This document shows, in pieces, positions 31,140 through 42,819 of a stretch of 64,000 nt of DNA. Location: assembly GCA_028752905.1 (NCBI GenBank), contig JAQNBH010000009.1, forward strand, positions 26,892,370 to 26,956,369. Direction: 5' to 3'. Origin of the DNA: Cladorhizidae sp. MBARI D1340-BT2. Its lineage: Eukaryota > Porifera > Demospongiae > Poecilosclerida > Cladorhizidae. A program made the translations under genes and the position numbers. Below the pieces are notes generated by a model, which worked only from the letters and a program-made list of their open reading frames with translations, was not told the DNA's origin and made no database searches. The stretch's first letter is position 1. Each line of letters opens with the position of its first letter.

Positions 31140-32320
31140 ATTTGGGTCTACAGTACCCAGATGCATCTAACCCGGCCTTGGCTGGGGACCGTCATGCAAC
31201 CACTAACCATTGAATTGTCAGATATGTGCTGTCTCGAAACACAGAGAGTGGGCCTTTTTTTACCCAGAGGTTAAGCAGAGTCCTGACTGGACAGATATCT
31301 GACTTTTTCTTCCCGATGAAGAGCTGGATTCCGTGATGAAAATAGTCTATCTTCGACTGTAATAGTCATTCTTATGATGTCCTGGCAGGACGGATGCCCC
31401 ACTGCAATAGTTGAGCAAGACAAGTGGCATTTTGGTTCATAGAGGCTTCTGATAGACTGTCATTTCATTTCTCCTGATCTTGGAAAGCAACAGAGATTAA
31501 AGCAGCATGCATCCCAATGTGTGATGTACAATGGTATGAGTGGGCCCCCCACCTCCTTTCAGCTTTATAAGAATATCAGGAGCAATTTCTGTCATTTCTC
31601 CCAACCTTGGTATGCTTCCAACCATTTGATTCCCTGCAGACTGTATTGTAGATGTTGATGGGCAAGCTCCAAGTGGTCTTTCTTGCCATCAGCGATGTAG
31701 AGAAATCAGATTGCTGACAAGTATACTTGATGATATGATGGTTTAACCCTGACCCAGCAATCTATGACATGAAGCTGCACGGCACCCCGTCTCTGTTGCT
31801 GAACTGCCTGAAGCCCCCCTGCAATATAAAATTCCTGGTATTTTTACGGACTACTGCAGTATGTGACCTTGGCCATTCCTAATCAATAAGTTTCTTCACC
31901 TCTCTTTAGCCCAGTTCGGCCAGCTAGATACTAGAGTTACTTACAGTTCTTGTGAGATGACATCAGGTTCTCTGATGGCTGAAGGGACCGGGCACAGAAA
32001 TATGTTACATCATTTTGGGACAGATTATCCACTGCTCTATTCTCTCTCCCAGGGATGTGCTGGCTTATAATTAGCAGATTATATTAGAGCAAAAGAAGAA
32101 CAGGCTTTTCATGAGGTTCATCACATTGACAACCTTTCTACCACCTAATATCAGGATGGCCACCAATACAACACTGCTACACCAGTATTTAGCTGCTTAT
32201 GCCCACCACTATTTTTTCCCATAAAGCTTGCCCAATCACTAATGGAAACAGTTCCTTCACCATGATGTGAGGGATTTTCTATGCTTGTGGTAGTTTATCT
32301 TAATACCATTGCCCTCATGA
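31140..32320 (-). pseudogene. DIRS-type retroelement relic: RNase H end and tyrosine recombinase
   Basis: Read on the - strand. Near 32240-32270, KELFPLVIGQALWEK fits the DIRS RNase H. Near 31975-32065, QHIPGRENRAVDNLSQNDVT (then YF) is the conserved end of DIRS RNase H. Near 31880-31920 an LSSQLASWTGLKRE-like linker follows. Near 31640-31760 are pieces such as GSGLNHHIIKYTCQQSDF. Near 31180-31350 is a tyrosine-recombinase catalytic core: GIQLFIGKKKSDICPVRTLL, then KKGPLSVFRDSTYLTIQWLV and SPAKAGLDASG. The usual C-terminal HSFR and Tyr would lie below 31140 and were not found. There are many stops and frame changes. Terminal repeats were not found. Confidence 0.6.
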
Positions 32321-33602
32321 CAAGAATATTCCACATCCCCATCATCGTGGGGCATTGGAATTAAGATCACTTCCCAACACCAATCCTCCCCCTATTCTAT
32401 GCTTGGACAATGCAGGCCCACCATAAAAGCTGACAGAAACTCATTCTCATCCTGGTGCTATAATGGAGCTCTCTAGCTAATGCTGGCAGGTCAGTTTCTT
32501 CTCAGGAATGATCTGCCTGATTTTATTAAGCTGCATACGTATTGTAGCCGCCCAATTATTCCAACAAATGGAGTTCTAATAATTGAAAATCATCGATAAC
32601 TGAACTTCAGTGTGGAAGACCTTCAGCTATTTTTAGCTCCACATAAAATCATTGGCAATCCACTCTCCTATACTGCATTCCACTGCCACTCAAGCTAAAT
32701 TTATCCAGTTCTTCATAATATCACAGATCTTGAGCTCAACATTGATATTAAGGAAAACTCTTTTTGTCTTTTGAATAGGTCTGGCCATACTCTCTGCTTA
32801 GACTAGAACATGCCGGACTAGTGAATGCTATATGACATCCCTCCACATTGGACTAGGGATGTTGACCTATTGAAGTGCAAAGCATGTTACTTCATAGCAG
32901 CAGTCTAATATCAGTCATCAACATTACCATAGAGAAAAATCCGTCGTAAGCCCAAAAGTTGTGGAGAACTCAGGTTGCAGAGCAAGTTTAATGATATTGT
33001 CACCAAACTTTGGTTTGTTTGGTCGTATACCTAACCATACACATGAGGCAATCCTAGGTCTATGATTGGTTGCCATGGATATGGGCAGCGACATGATTGG
33101 TGACAGAGAAAGCTAATAAGTGTTATGTTAGTAAACATTGCAGAGAGTGGAAGTTGCTGCATGGACCCAAAGAAGGCTGGTAGAAGAATAATTTTGACGC
33201 AAAATTCATAATTTGCAGGAGATTATTAATGTTACTTTCTGTGATGGTTCTCACGCAAAAAAGTTAGATCTTTTCTTATGTCTGGGCATTTGTGAGACGA
33301 GAACCAAATGGAAGTTTTAGACTTTCCCACAAGATGCCTCAAACTTGAGAAGTCTTGAGTTGCCCTAACTCTGAAGTATTTGGGTTTGCATGCACTAGAA
33401 TAAATTTAAGGTAGTATAGCCACAATAGTTAAATATTTGCTCTACATTCTCATCACCTCACTTGCCATATGGTATAGAGTGAGGATATGCTCTTGGGAAT
33501 AAAATTACCCCCCAAAAATATCCTGTATTGCTGTGCACATATTCAACATATCTGACCATGCCTTAAGGGTTTCTCCATTGTGGTTATGATGTTTGGAAGC
33601 TA
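32321..33602. other. Probable decayed upstream part of the DIRS relic, or intergenic DNA
   Basis: By position this should hold the reverse transcriptase of the - strand DIRS-like element, but I could not recognise its motifs. No other gene seen. Confidence 0.35.
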
Positions 33603-33770
33603 ACTAACGTAAGAGCAGCAAGATACTCGTTAGGAAATTGTGGACAGCTACAGATATTTGCAGCTATAAACAGGCCTGGTTATGCTAGTAAAACTCCTGC
33701 TGCAATGTTCTGTGAAACACATTACCCTAATGTTGAAGCTTATTATACATGCTCATAAGCTGATATTTAT
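33603..33770 (+). repeat. Dispersed repeat with coding-like content, copy on + strand
   Basis: Inverted match of 21810-21997. Reads AARYSLGNCGQLQIFAAINR and PGYASKTPAAMFCETHYPNV on the + strand. Substitutions between copies mostly keep the frame, which suggests descent from a coding element. Confidence 0.65.
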
Positions 33771-35532
33771 TTCAAGAGCGGCACTTCATAATCGACCATA
33801 TGGATGTTAACGACATGTATACTAAACAACTTTTGGTGAAATAAAACATGAGAGGCAAATCAACCAGAGTTTAGAGCTGGCATAACAGTGACATCCAACA
33901 ACAGTGGAGAATTGGTCAACAAGGCTTGAAAGATTGTGATCGAGCTTCAGGACATGCAATGCATAATTCTGAAGGTGAAAGCAGTTAATATCAAGGAAAA
34001 GAAATCCATGCATACATCCAAGCTTAGTTGAGATCTTAGAGCAGTGAAAGCATTGTAAAGAGAGGTCAATTCTGAGTCTACCTTGCTTGATAGCTATAAT
34101 AGTTGCCGAGCTATGACTTTCCTGGAGCAGTTTAATGCTTTCCTGCAGAGAGTGGAGATGCACATAAAGAGCCAATTGATTATCCATAGAGATATAGATA
34201 TTACTCGTAGTATTTTGTACTATTACATTGTGTTCATCCATGTTTTATTTATATATTAACTTGCTGTATGAAAGTTCATCATTGGTGAGATTTGTTTCTA
34301 GACAACTCTCCTCAGCATTGGTCAACAATATTTACAAACATTCATTTTGGAATTTGTGTATTGTTGTTCACCAAAAATGCTTCTCTCAAACTCTCCCCTT
34401 TTTCATGTGATGAGAGACGATAAGGTTTACAGTGAAATGTCAACTGTGACATTAATTTACAAAATAACTGGTTACATAGAGGGAAGTGAGGAGGACCATA
34501 TCTTGCAACTGGAATGGTCTCAGAACTAATTCAAATTCCATTCAGTATAGATATCAATGTATGATCAATTAAATCGAAAACTATTGTAGCTTTCAAAGTA
34601 TTCTCAGTTGACATTGTAGATATAACTTTCTAGATTATTAACTTAAATTTGCTCATTTGAAATTCCTTCTAACCTCAATCAGGAATAATAAGATGCTAAG
34701 ATTCGTATGAGTCTTAGCATCTCATTGTTCCTGATGAAGGCTAGAGCATTAGCCAGAATGTTGAGTGGGTAAATTTAAGTTGATTGTCGAGAAAGTCTGT
34801 GTAACAAACAATTCTAGCATAAAAAGCTATGGTCTCAGCAGTATACTTGGCTATGTATATGCTACCTCCTGGCATCTCATCAGCTTATCCAGATGCTACT
34901 GCTCAACTTTACTGTTCTCTCCTGACATGTTCAAGACAGCAAAAACAGTAGCGCCTGATTGGCATATGAACAAACATGTGTGAGTCCACTATTGTGGCTT
35001 ACCAGGGAACAATTCTTATGCCAGTGTGGACAGCAGGTCCCTAACCAGCTCCAAATATGTAGGAACCAGCTTATTTTTGTGTGTGAACAGCTTGCTTTTA
35101 CAAATGCCTAACCATCACAAATGCAACTGCGAAGAAATTACTCTACTATAGCTAAAGGATCCCAAAATCTAGAACGATCTGTAGATGACTTACCAAGGAT
35201 GGAAAAATTAACTCAGTATGCAGAACAGGATGTAAAAGATAAAACAGTTAGAGAGAAATAATTTCATGAACTGTACAACCTAATACCTTTTTTTACGATA
35301 TCTATTTCTGGTGCTCCTCTCCCTTAAGTATTTCTTTAACTCTTCACTTGTATTACAATTAGTTTTTATAATTAAGTACTTCTTTTCCAGCAGTCACTGA
35401 TAGTAAGCAGCTCCATTTAACAACATGTATGCAGAGTGTATGCATATTTTTTATGATGTAACTGTCAACTCACTGATTATAGATGTATACAATAACCAAA
35501 AGACACACTTTTCGTGATAGGACTTGATATAG
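33771..35532. other. Mostly non-coding
   Basis: An inverted pair TGCTAAGATTC/GAGTCTTAGCA lies near 34691-34725. A possible small exon after ACTATAG near 35150 (SQNLERSVDDLPRMEKLTQY) resembles coiled coil and may belong to the gene at 35533, but splice sites are weak. Confidence 0.35.
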
Positions 35533-35584
35533 GCAGAGCAACGTAAACGTGACCGTGCTACTGAAAACCGAAAGCGACTCGAAG
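35533..35584 (+). CDS. Small charged exon of a coiled-coil gene
   Basis: A 52-base exon between ATATAG and GTGAGC encoding AEQRKRDRATENRKRLE. The charged helix and the phase-1 end match the exon that starts at 35638. Function not recognised. It could be a fragment of a TRAF-like or other coiled-coil protein; that is inference. Confidence 0.45.
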
Positions 35585-35637
35585 GTGAGCTTCATACTGA
35601 TGATCAAAGAACCAGTTTAATCTGAGTTTTTCAATAG

Positions 35638-35997
35638 TGGAGTTGGAGAGCTCTCAAAGAGTCCTTGTTAGAAGCAACTTTCAGAGAGCTCTCAAAGTGT
35701 CGTTGATCTGAAGGAAGAACTTTCAGAGAGCTCTCAAAGTGTCATTGATCTGAAGGAAGAACTTTCAGAGAGCTCTCAAAGTGTTCATTGATCTGAAAGA
35801 GCAACTTTCAAAGAACTCTCAAAGTATCGTTGATCTGAAGAAGCAAATTTTAGAGAGCTCTCAAAGTGTCACTGATCTGAAGGAAGAACTTTCAGAGAGC
35901 TCTCAAAATGTCGTTGATCTGAAGGAGCAAGTTTCGGAGAACTCTCACACTATCACTGATCTGAAGAAGGACTTGATTCACTATGAATCAAGATATG
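35638..35997 (+). pseudogene. Coiled-coil exon built of 42-base (14-residue) tandem repeats
   Basis: Eight copies of a 42-base unit encoding LSESSQSVIDLKEE, i.e. two heptads per unit, between a TCAATAG acceptor and a GTAAGC donor at 35998. The first unit is 4 bases short and the fourth is 1 base long, so units 2-4 are read out of frame with TGA stops, while units 5-8 (from 35785, FIDLKEQLSKNSQSIVDLKK) are in frame. Either this exon is broken or an alternative start or splice skips the shifted units. The protein family is not recognised. Confidence 0.55.
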
Positions 35998-36516
35998 GTA
36001 AGCAATCATACTATATATGGCATGGTGTCCAGACATTTATTTCAGTATGTGCATAACATGGATATGTGGGAGGTGATGGCCACAAGCGTGCATGGCAGGA
36101 TTTTGTTTCTGCTCATGTCTGTTTGTGCATTTGTATGTATGACTGTCTCGGAGGATCATTGCAAAACTTGGTAGGCAGATTATTAAGTATGTATCATCAT
36201 TCAATTTTGAAGAGTCATGATCAATGGGGACGGCCCATTATGCTGCTTTTCATAAGTAATATCTGAGGAAAGACTTGTTTCAAGTGCATAATTATGACTA
36301 ACGTCTTTTTTATATGTTGCCTATTGACCTGTCTGTTCATTTTCCATGTGAGTATGCTATTCATTTGGAACTGGGGTAAAAAATTATTTTTAGCATTCAT
36401 AAAAAGATTTGCATAAAATTATATCTTAGAGAATCGTGCTTAAAGCTTACATATATGTTCAAACAATTTACATTACTGTAATTATATACTGCAAGCCCAT
36501 GGGCAATTAAAACCTG
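35998..36516. other. Intron-like or intergenic DNA
   Basis: A possible acceptor TTTATTTCAG at about 36044 precedes a short open frame (YVHNMDMWEVMATSVHG). No recognised domain. Confidence 0.35.
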
Positions 36517-36520
36517 AGAT

Positions 36521-37372
36521 TTATATTGTGGGTGTCCAATCCATATCTTCTGATCGAAATACAACTCTGGGAATCTTGATGCACTTGTCATGGTACCACT
36601 CCCCACATTTTGAACATTCTGCCATCCTACTTTTGATCCATGGCATTCGGCAGACGCAGTACAGTTCGATTGTTTGAAATGGTTCGATTGCCGGAGAGAG
36701 GTTTGTAACAGTTTTACCAGGAAAAGGTAGCATTTTACGTGACTCGAAACAATTTACGAGGTGACATCTCATTTTGGAGATATCCTTGGCTGGATCTTCA
36801 CCATAACAGAGGGCTACTGCACAAGCAATAGCAAAAACTCCACAGTCATTACCATTGGTCTGCTGCTGAATGTTCATAAACCTTGCTGTGATCGTTTTAT
36901 TCCTTGAAAATACAAGTGCAGCTATCTGTTCAGAAGTTGATTGAGGAAAACGATTGTAAAGACTATCATATACCTTAATTTCACTATTATCTTCCTTGCT
37001 CAGCTCAATGCAGATCCAGTGGTTGTTTTGACTGTTCAAAATCTAGACTGCATGACTCTGAATAACGTCAGTGCTAAGATTAGAGACCACAGTAGTATCT
37101 TGCAATCCATTGATGGAGAGAAGTACTTTTTTGAGAAGTTTCTGAGAGGCATACATATGGGAATCCACTAACCAGTTTCCATTAAGAATCATGTCACGAT
37201 CTTCTTTATACAACACTAGGTCTGGGATCCACATTGGTGGGACTGGTATATCAGGGTAGTGATCAACAATAACTAGTCCAGGCTTTCTATCATCACTGAC
37301 AGAACTATCTAGAAGTTCAACATCATCGACATTTTTTTGGTCTTTAGTAGCTCTACTGACAGTACCACCCAC
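36521..37372 (-). pseudogene. Ulp1-type protease and truncated PHD finger of the second Ginger element
   Basis: From 37372 downward: MWIPDLVLYKEDRDMILNGN, GLQDTTVVSNL, then a TAG at about 37040. It continues in the same frame as NHWICIEL (His of the catalytic HW), IKVYDSLYNR (Asp) and QQQTNGNDCGVFAIACAVAL (Gln and Cys). A PHD finger follows (CVC ... CSKCGEWYHDKCIKIPR), but its last Cys pair is missing: after DMDW the frame reads TPTI and ends. The catalytic triad is intact; the stop codon and truncation argue against function. Confidence 0.75.
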
Positions 37373-37467
37373 AACACTACTATCAGGCCACTTACAGAAC
37401 TACCTACAAGTTTGACATCATCGACAACTTTTTTTCCACAGGTAAGCCAGTAGCTCTGGTGATGGCA

Positions 37468-38021
37468 CTACCCACAAACAACACCATCATGGAATCCTTT
37501 CTTGTCACTGTTAAAGCAAGGTAATCCAGTATGACATCTTTTGGTGCACAACTTTCTGGCTTTCTTACAAGAGCAATGAGAGTTTTTGCATCCACCTTTG
37601 CAACCACATGAGTTACCATAATAGGCATTCTTAGGGTTAAAGAGCAGTGCAGTTTCTCGTAGAGACAAAAAGGATTCCATTTTCCAGTCATTTGGTGAAA
37701 GCTCGACTTTGCCAGAATACCGCTCAAGTTGTCCATCATAAGCACAGTTTTTCAATACCCCATATTGACAACGTAGGCGATATACAGGTCTCTTGGTACC
37801 AGAGACAACAACTATTACACATGGTATCCGTCGAAAATCAGTTGATGCTCTGTCGATTCGTGGGATTTGAATGCTGACTAAATCCCCAACAGCAAATGAT
37901 TCAACAGCATGGCGTTTCCGTTTACTGTATTGTTTCACCATTCTTTCAGCATTCAATCGATAGTTTCTATCAGCATCCTTTCTTCGTTTGCTATGCTTTT
38001 GGCTTGTTGCCAATGGAGTAC
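37468..38021 (-). pseudogene. Integrase C-terminal exon with Cys-rich cluster
   Basis: After an acceptor at 38022, it encodes a basic region (SQKHSKRRKDADRNYRLNAE), an SH3/chromo-like stretch (FAVGDLVSIQIPRIDR), PVYRLRCQYGVL, and a cluster of ten closely spaced Cys (CGCKGGCKNSHCSCKKARKL then CTKRCH) before TGLPC. This order is typical of the C-terminus of KRBA2/Ginger proteins. The frame is open for 184 codons. It is labelled pseudogene only because the rest of the element is damaged. Confidence 0.7.
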
Positions 38022-38441
38022 CTGAAGAAATATTTTTAATAAAATGTTAATTACATCATCAAAATGTTATATAATGGGATTGCTAAAAGTAATTTACTTG
38101 TGTTTTCACTCTCAAGTCTCAACACAAGGAAAGCTCTGTGCAATGTTTATTTGGTATTAAAATAGAATGTCTAAAATTGTTTTACTCTCCATTATACTGA
38201 CCCTGGATTAGAAATATTAAAAGGTCTAAAATTGTTTTACTTTGCTTATTTCTGATATCAATCTCTGTGCAATGAGGTTCACTACAGTGAGGGACAGATG
38301 GTGAGGAGTGTTCAGCAGAGCTTGGATCATCTGAACAAGGTAGAGGAGTAGAACTTTTGTCTGCTGATACATGTTCCATAGGCTCAGTTTCATTGATCAA
38401 GTCTGCGATATCTTCCTCCATTACTGACCCTAGATTAGTAC

Positions 38442-38531
38442 CTGGAAATACACCGCTATGTGGTGGTTGTCCGTATCCCAATTCGTATGGAGTACACTTC
38501 ATGGTTTCATGAACACATGTATTCAGTTGAT
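38442..38531 (-). pseudogene. Integrase exon (post-catalytic helix)
   Basis: Between a TCCTAG acceptor and a GTACTA donor on the - strand: QLNTCVHETMKCTPYELGYG followed by QPPHSGVFPG, matching the YQ.N...H...-K-TPYE..-G-PP motif after the integrase core. It joins 38809-39014 to 37468-38021. Confidence 0.65.
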
Positions 38532-38808
38532 CTAGGAGTATACACACACACACCAAAAAAAGCAGAGATGACCAAGTATGTGAAGTTCATGCTGCCATCA
38601 GGATGCCCATATTAGTACTACAATGGCTGTACTAAACACTCATCTATAACCTATCAATCACCATTACCATGAAAAGTTCAGCTAGATTACATATTTATGG
38701 TATCTTCTTTTATAGTATCATACAGTCACCAATTATAGTTGTTTATGAATCACTATTGTTTATGAAACACTATTATGAAAATCAAACATACACTGAATTT
38801 CAGGTAAC

Positions 38809-39247
38809 CAATGTGACCATGCCATATCACATTCATTCTGTTCAAACCGACATGCAAGAAGTTCTTCAACTTTAGCATTTGCACGTTCCACTAGACCCTG
38901 TGATTAAGGGTGTCTTGGTCGACCGTTTATGATGGTGGCTTTCCCCGGCCAGGTCTTCACCAGTTTGTCTATGATATGATTGACAAATTCTCTTCCGTTA
39001 TCAGATTGGAATATCTATACATAGGAACACTCAAGCATGCTGTAACCATTAATAATCAATTATGGGTCACACAAACCTTGGGAACACCGAAATATGCAAA
39101 AACACGACTGGACAAGTTTTTAGCCACCTCAATTGCACTCTTGTGCTCAAGAGCAAACAGTACATGGAATTTGGACCAATTATACAAGTAGTGGCCAATC
39201 CAGTTATGGCGGTCGTCTGGTCTATGTCGCATGTCAATCAAATCCAC
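38809..39247 (-). pseudogene. Integrase core exons (DDE) with one stop codon
   Basis: Two exons: 39077-39247 (VDLIDMRHRPDDRHNWIGHY with first Asp; YFGVPK) and 38809-39014 (IFQSDNGREFVNHIIDKL with second Asp; QGLVERANAKVEELL with the Glu). The intron 39015-39076 has GT and AG ends. A TAA at 38904-38906 sits just before the SQG of the third motif, where a Gln or similar codon is usual. Apart from this the catalytic residues are all present. Confidence 0.75.
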
Positions 39248-39297
39248 CTAAATAAGACAATACTAAATACCAACATATTTGGTACTAATAATATTAC

Positions 39298-39441
39298 CTG
39301 TCCTCGAGTGATAAACCCAGAAGAAATGATAGGTTTAAGTGGGGCACTGTTGGTTTGTGGCTTCTGAAGGTTACACACATTACATATTTGAACGTACTTC
39401 TCCACAACAGATCTTGGTAGACACGCATAGTTCGAAGAAAT
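39298..39441 (-). pseudogene. Integrase zinc-finger exon (Cys-Cys half)
   Basis: Reads ACLPRSVVEKYVQICNVCNL then QKPQTNSAPLKPIISSGFIT, with the C-x2-C of the integrase zinc finger and the PLKPI linker leading to the core. Bounded by CTCTAG and GTAATA on the - strand. Confidence 0.7.
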
Positions 39442-40237
39442 CTAGAGGGAGTATGGTGAAGACAGAGAATTGAATTACCAGCATTTTGCATTGATAACCA
39501 AAACAGATCACTATTATAAAATGTCGCTGGTTGTTTACCACATACTAAAACAACAGGATTAACCCATGGGTATTTAGATATTCAACATTAAAAAGCTGAG
39601 AGGTGTATGCTTGCTCTATCTAGTGGATGAAATGGACAATGTAAATCTAAATGCACACACCCATGTTTTTCCTACTATTAAAAGGATGTAGGTCAAACCG
39701 ATATAAAATAGGAAATGGGTGCAACATAAGGATTCATAACATCCAAACGTCAACATACTTCATAGCGAGTGTTTTATGGTGTCCAAAATGTAACTTCCTG
39801 TGTGTTCCAATTTTTAACTAAAAGTCAATTGGAGGTTACTACAATAGTAGTGTTTTACTCATATGCAACGCTGCACAGTCCTTGGACTCAATTGAATTTG
39901 GATATGACAAATTGTATGTTTGCACTTACCAAAACCATATAAAAGTTAGAGGTAGCAACCTTATGTCAGGACCTCAATTCAAATATTCATGGACACCTGA
40001 TTAAAAACATTTTATGGTTGACATGAGCAATACTCATATTATGCACAGCTTATATAACTGACAGTCAGTCACAATTTTCAATCTCAGGTGCTATCTTTAG
40101 GTGTTCAACCAGTAGAGCTACACTGTACCTACAATATTTGAGTGCCAAAATGAGAGCATGCATCAAGGGCTACATTTCAAACACAAGATCACATGCATAG
40201 AATCTGTTTTTATATAGAAATGATAGACATTCTGTAC
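39442..40237 (-). other. Intron of the second Ginger element
   Basis: No exon recognised. The length is much larger than the other introns of the element, so a nested insertion is possible but I could not define one. Confidence 0.4.
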
Positions 40238-40366
40238 CTCGGCTAGAGTCTTTTCATAGCCCATATGAACTTGAACATCACAGTGCACTCTATTCAAAAT
40301 AGTATGAAACTCTTCAATGTAAACCACTCTCCGATAATGTCCAAGGATGGAGGAGTCATTCTCATC
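40238..40366 (-). pseudogene. Integrase zinc-finger exon (His-His half)
   Basis: After TTTTTTCAG: DENDSSILGHYRRVVYIEEF then HTILNRVHCDVQVHMGYEKT, with the paired His (VHCDVQVH) of the zinc finger. The donor is GTACAG. The frame is open. Confidence 0.65.
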
Positions 40367-40610
40367 CTGAAAAAAGATTAGATTAAAACGACACTGTATA
40401 ACTGCGATTCAGTAAAGGGTCTGGCTCATGAAGCGAATGGCTACTGGATTTCGATCAATTAAACCAAGTTTTGTCTTTGTTATTATCATCCAGGCCTTCA
40501 AATAGATTGGCACTTGACTTGTGGCTTTAAACTTATAAAATAAGGAGACCTGTCTAACAACAAAATATGTCTCACAAAATATATCACTGGCTATTTGGGT
40601 TTAATCATAC

Positions 40611-40846
40611 CTTTTCTTTGCTGGTATACAAAGTACATCCTTAAGCGCAAGAGCAGGGTACTCCAAAAGTTTTTTAAAAAATTGTTTCACCCAAAAATTG
40701 AATTTAGAATCACTGTTCGCCATCTCCCCTTTCAGAAATTTGACAACAGCTTGTCCCTTTGTTCTTGATATGGTTTTGCTTCCAAGGTTCCTTCCAGAAA
40801 GAAAGGTTTGCAGAAGACAATCATCATAGGCATTCTCTCCTTCCAT
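40611..40846 (-). pseudogene. N-terminal exon of the second Ginger element
   Basis: Open from a Met at 40846 (MEGENAYDDCLLQTFLSGRN ... VKQFFKKLLEYPALALKDVL) to a GTATGA donor. The Phe/Leu/Trp-rich pattern resembles the N-terminus of KRBA2-like proteins. Assigned mainly by position and phase. Confidence 0.5.
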
Positions 40847-42653
40847 TTCTCCTTCCTACAACCTCTTCCCATGTGGGAGCAAACTTGATTCGATCTGATT
40901 GGTGATCAGGAATTGGCTTTCGCGATCCTAGGATTGAGCAAATTCCAGGTTTGCGGATAACATATATATTGTAATTGGCGAGATGCAACAATTGCCTTCA
41001 AGCAGTATATAGAAAGGCAGTGCCACAAGTGTTCTGTGGAGTAGGTACTGACACAATGGTCCGGGCATTGTGGTAATAAATATTATTAACCCTGTGCATT
41101 TATACTTTGAGACATCAGCAAAACGTTGTCTCAATGTTTACAAAAATGCCTATGATCAAATTTTTTTACAAAATATAATGCTCTCTTGCTTTATGGTTAG
41201 TGTAAGTAGATCTTCATTCTCTTTCATGCAATTAAAGATAGTTCTTGTAGCATTGGTTGCACACATCACAAGAATCAATATTTGCATAATACTTACAGGT
41301 CCCCAGCATCCTTCTCTGTATACTCAAGTCATTATTCTCAATAGCTCATCCAAACACTGATGATGGATGTAGTGTTCTATTTTTTACAAGCTAGCATACT
41401 TAATTATAATTTTTTTTACTGCTTATATCTTGGAATCATCTTCCCTCATTAACTTCAGCAACTTATAAGAATTCCTATCACTATGGTCGTTGTGGCTGCT
41501 GATTCCAAATCCCTGTCTAGGAAAGAATTCGAGGAATGATGGTTTAGTAGCCATTGCTAAGAACTGCTACATGTCACTTAAATTGCATGTTGTTGTGCAG
41601 GTAGCTAATACTACACAGAATGCTTGTGATACTGCATCTGTTTATGCTGCTTGTAGTAAACTATTGCATTTCCATATACATAACTACAAGTAATAATTAC
41701 CTACCTGACTGTATGCTTGCATAAAGATATAAATATTATCCAGTTAGCAATTCCATTCTTATTTACATAGCATTAGAGATTCATGCCTTCATGGACTATC
41801 CTTGTCACAACTGTCAAGCAAAAATAACAGGGCACCCGACCTTCAAAATTAAGCCACTGATACGAAAGGAACTAAGTCGTCTGGAATTATCCTAACACTG
41901 TCTTTTTCAAAAAGTTTGTTTGGGCCAAAATATTAACTTGGTTGTGAGGCTCGTTATGGAAAGGCAAGGATCCAGTTCTAGTAGAAGCACTAGAAACATG
42001 TTAAGCAATATTGCCAGCCATATTAAAACACAAACACAGAATCTCCGACTACTTGTACCATTCATTGCGCTGCCTGGCACCAGAATGTTAGCAGTTGAAT
42101 CGGAATGGACTTCCCTGGCTGCTGGGGAGCCACTCTCGAGAACCTGAACTGAAGCCAAGACCACCAAGATCACCATAATTTTTGGTATTCAGTTATTTAT
42201 CACAACCTTTTTGAAATAGAAAGCCAAAGTTTGTACTTGTCATCAATAGGAGCCTCTAGGCCTAGATACCTACTACTCTAATGCCCTAGCAGTTTTAGAA
42301 CTTCTATAACTTTTGACAAACATCAGATGAAGAATTGCCAAGAAATATATATATACCATGAGATGTGTTTTTTAACTCTCATTTTTCTCAGCTAATGTTC
42401 ATTGTGTATCAGTGTCAAGTTAAACAGAAACTTGGAGCTCTGGAGACTGATAATATATTTAGGATGTATGTGGTGAAAAATGGAAATCATTGACTTCTTT
42501 TAATATCATGTAATTCTGACAGTTTGTCCACCTGTTCTTTATATATGTACGCACTTTATTATTTAGAGGACCACGATACAGCTGTGATTTATTATCCCTA
42601 CATATATAGTATGAATGCTTTCTTGATTTATATTTTGTTTACTGTAACTTTAG

Positions 42654-42819
42654 ACCCTGGATTGCCTACAAGTGCTGGTACAAATATTGGGACATCAGAG
42701 GTCTTCCATTCAAAAGATCCATAGAGGAGGATACTCTATTGTTGTATTTTCTTGATTTAATGAATGTTTTATTTTTGAGACTCCTTCCTTCCTTGATGAG
42801 CAAGCCAGTGAGAATCTCG
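42654..42819 (+). pseudogene. YxxP-module exon pair 1 (A1 42654 on, B1 42780-42819), decayed
   Basis: A1 starts after ACTTTAG and reads PGLPTSAGTNIGTS, but a 2-base insertion shifts the frame and the donor is lost (GAGGAG instead of GTGAGC). B1 is 40 bases between TTTGAG and GTAGGT: TPSFLDEQASENL, with Ser in place of the conserved Tyr. The pair is the counterpart of 57667-57821, which has also lost the Tyr. Confidence 0.65.

Larger units (their letters stand above)
36517..40846 (-). mobile_element. Second Ginger/KRBA2-like DNA transposon with Ulp1 and PHD modules
   Basis: Seven or more spliced - strand exons give, in order, an N-terminal segment, an integrase zinc finger, an integrase core with DDE residues, a C-terminal domain with a Cys-rich cluster, a Ulp1-type protease and a PHD finger. 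Splice sites join the integrase exons in frame. The order resembles KRBA2/SCAND3-type host genes, which derive from Ginger (GIN) transposons. One nonsense codon in the core, one before the protease and a truncated PHD show decay. It runs opposite to the element at 1586-14088 and is clearly diverged from it. Terminal repeats were not found. Confidence 0.72.

Noticed and set aside
41907..42176. Overlapping + and - frames with hydrophobic stretch
   Set aside because: The duplicate at 56870-57140 does not keep either frame in full; looks non-coding.
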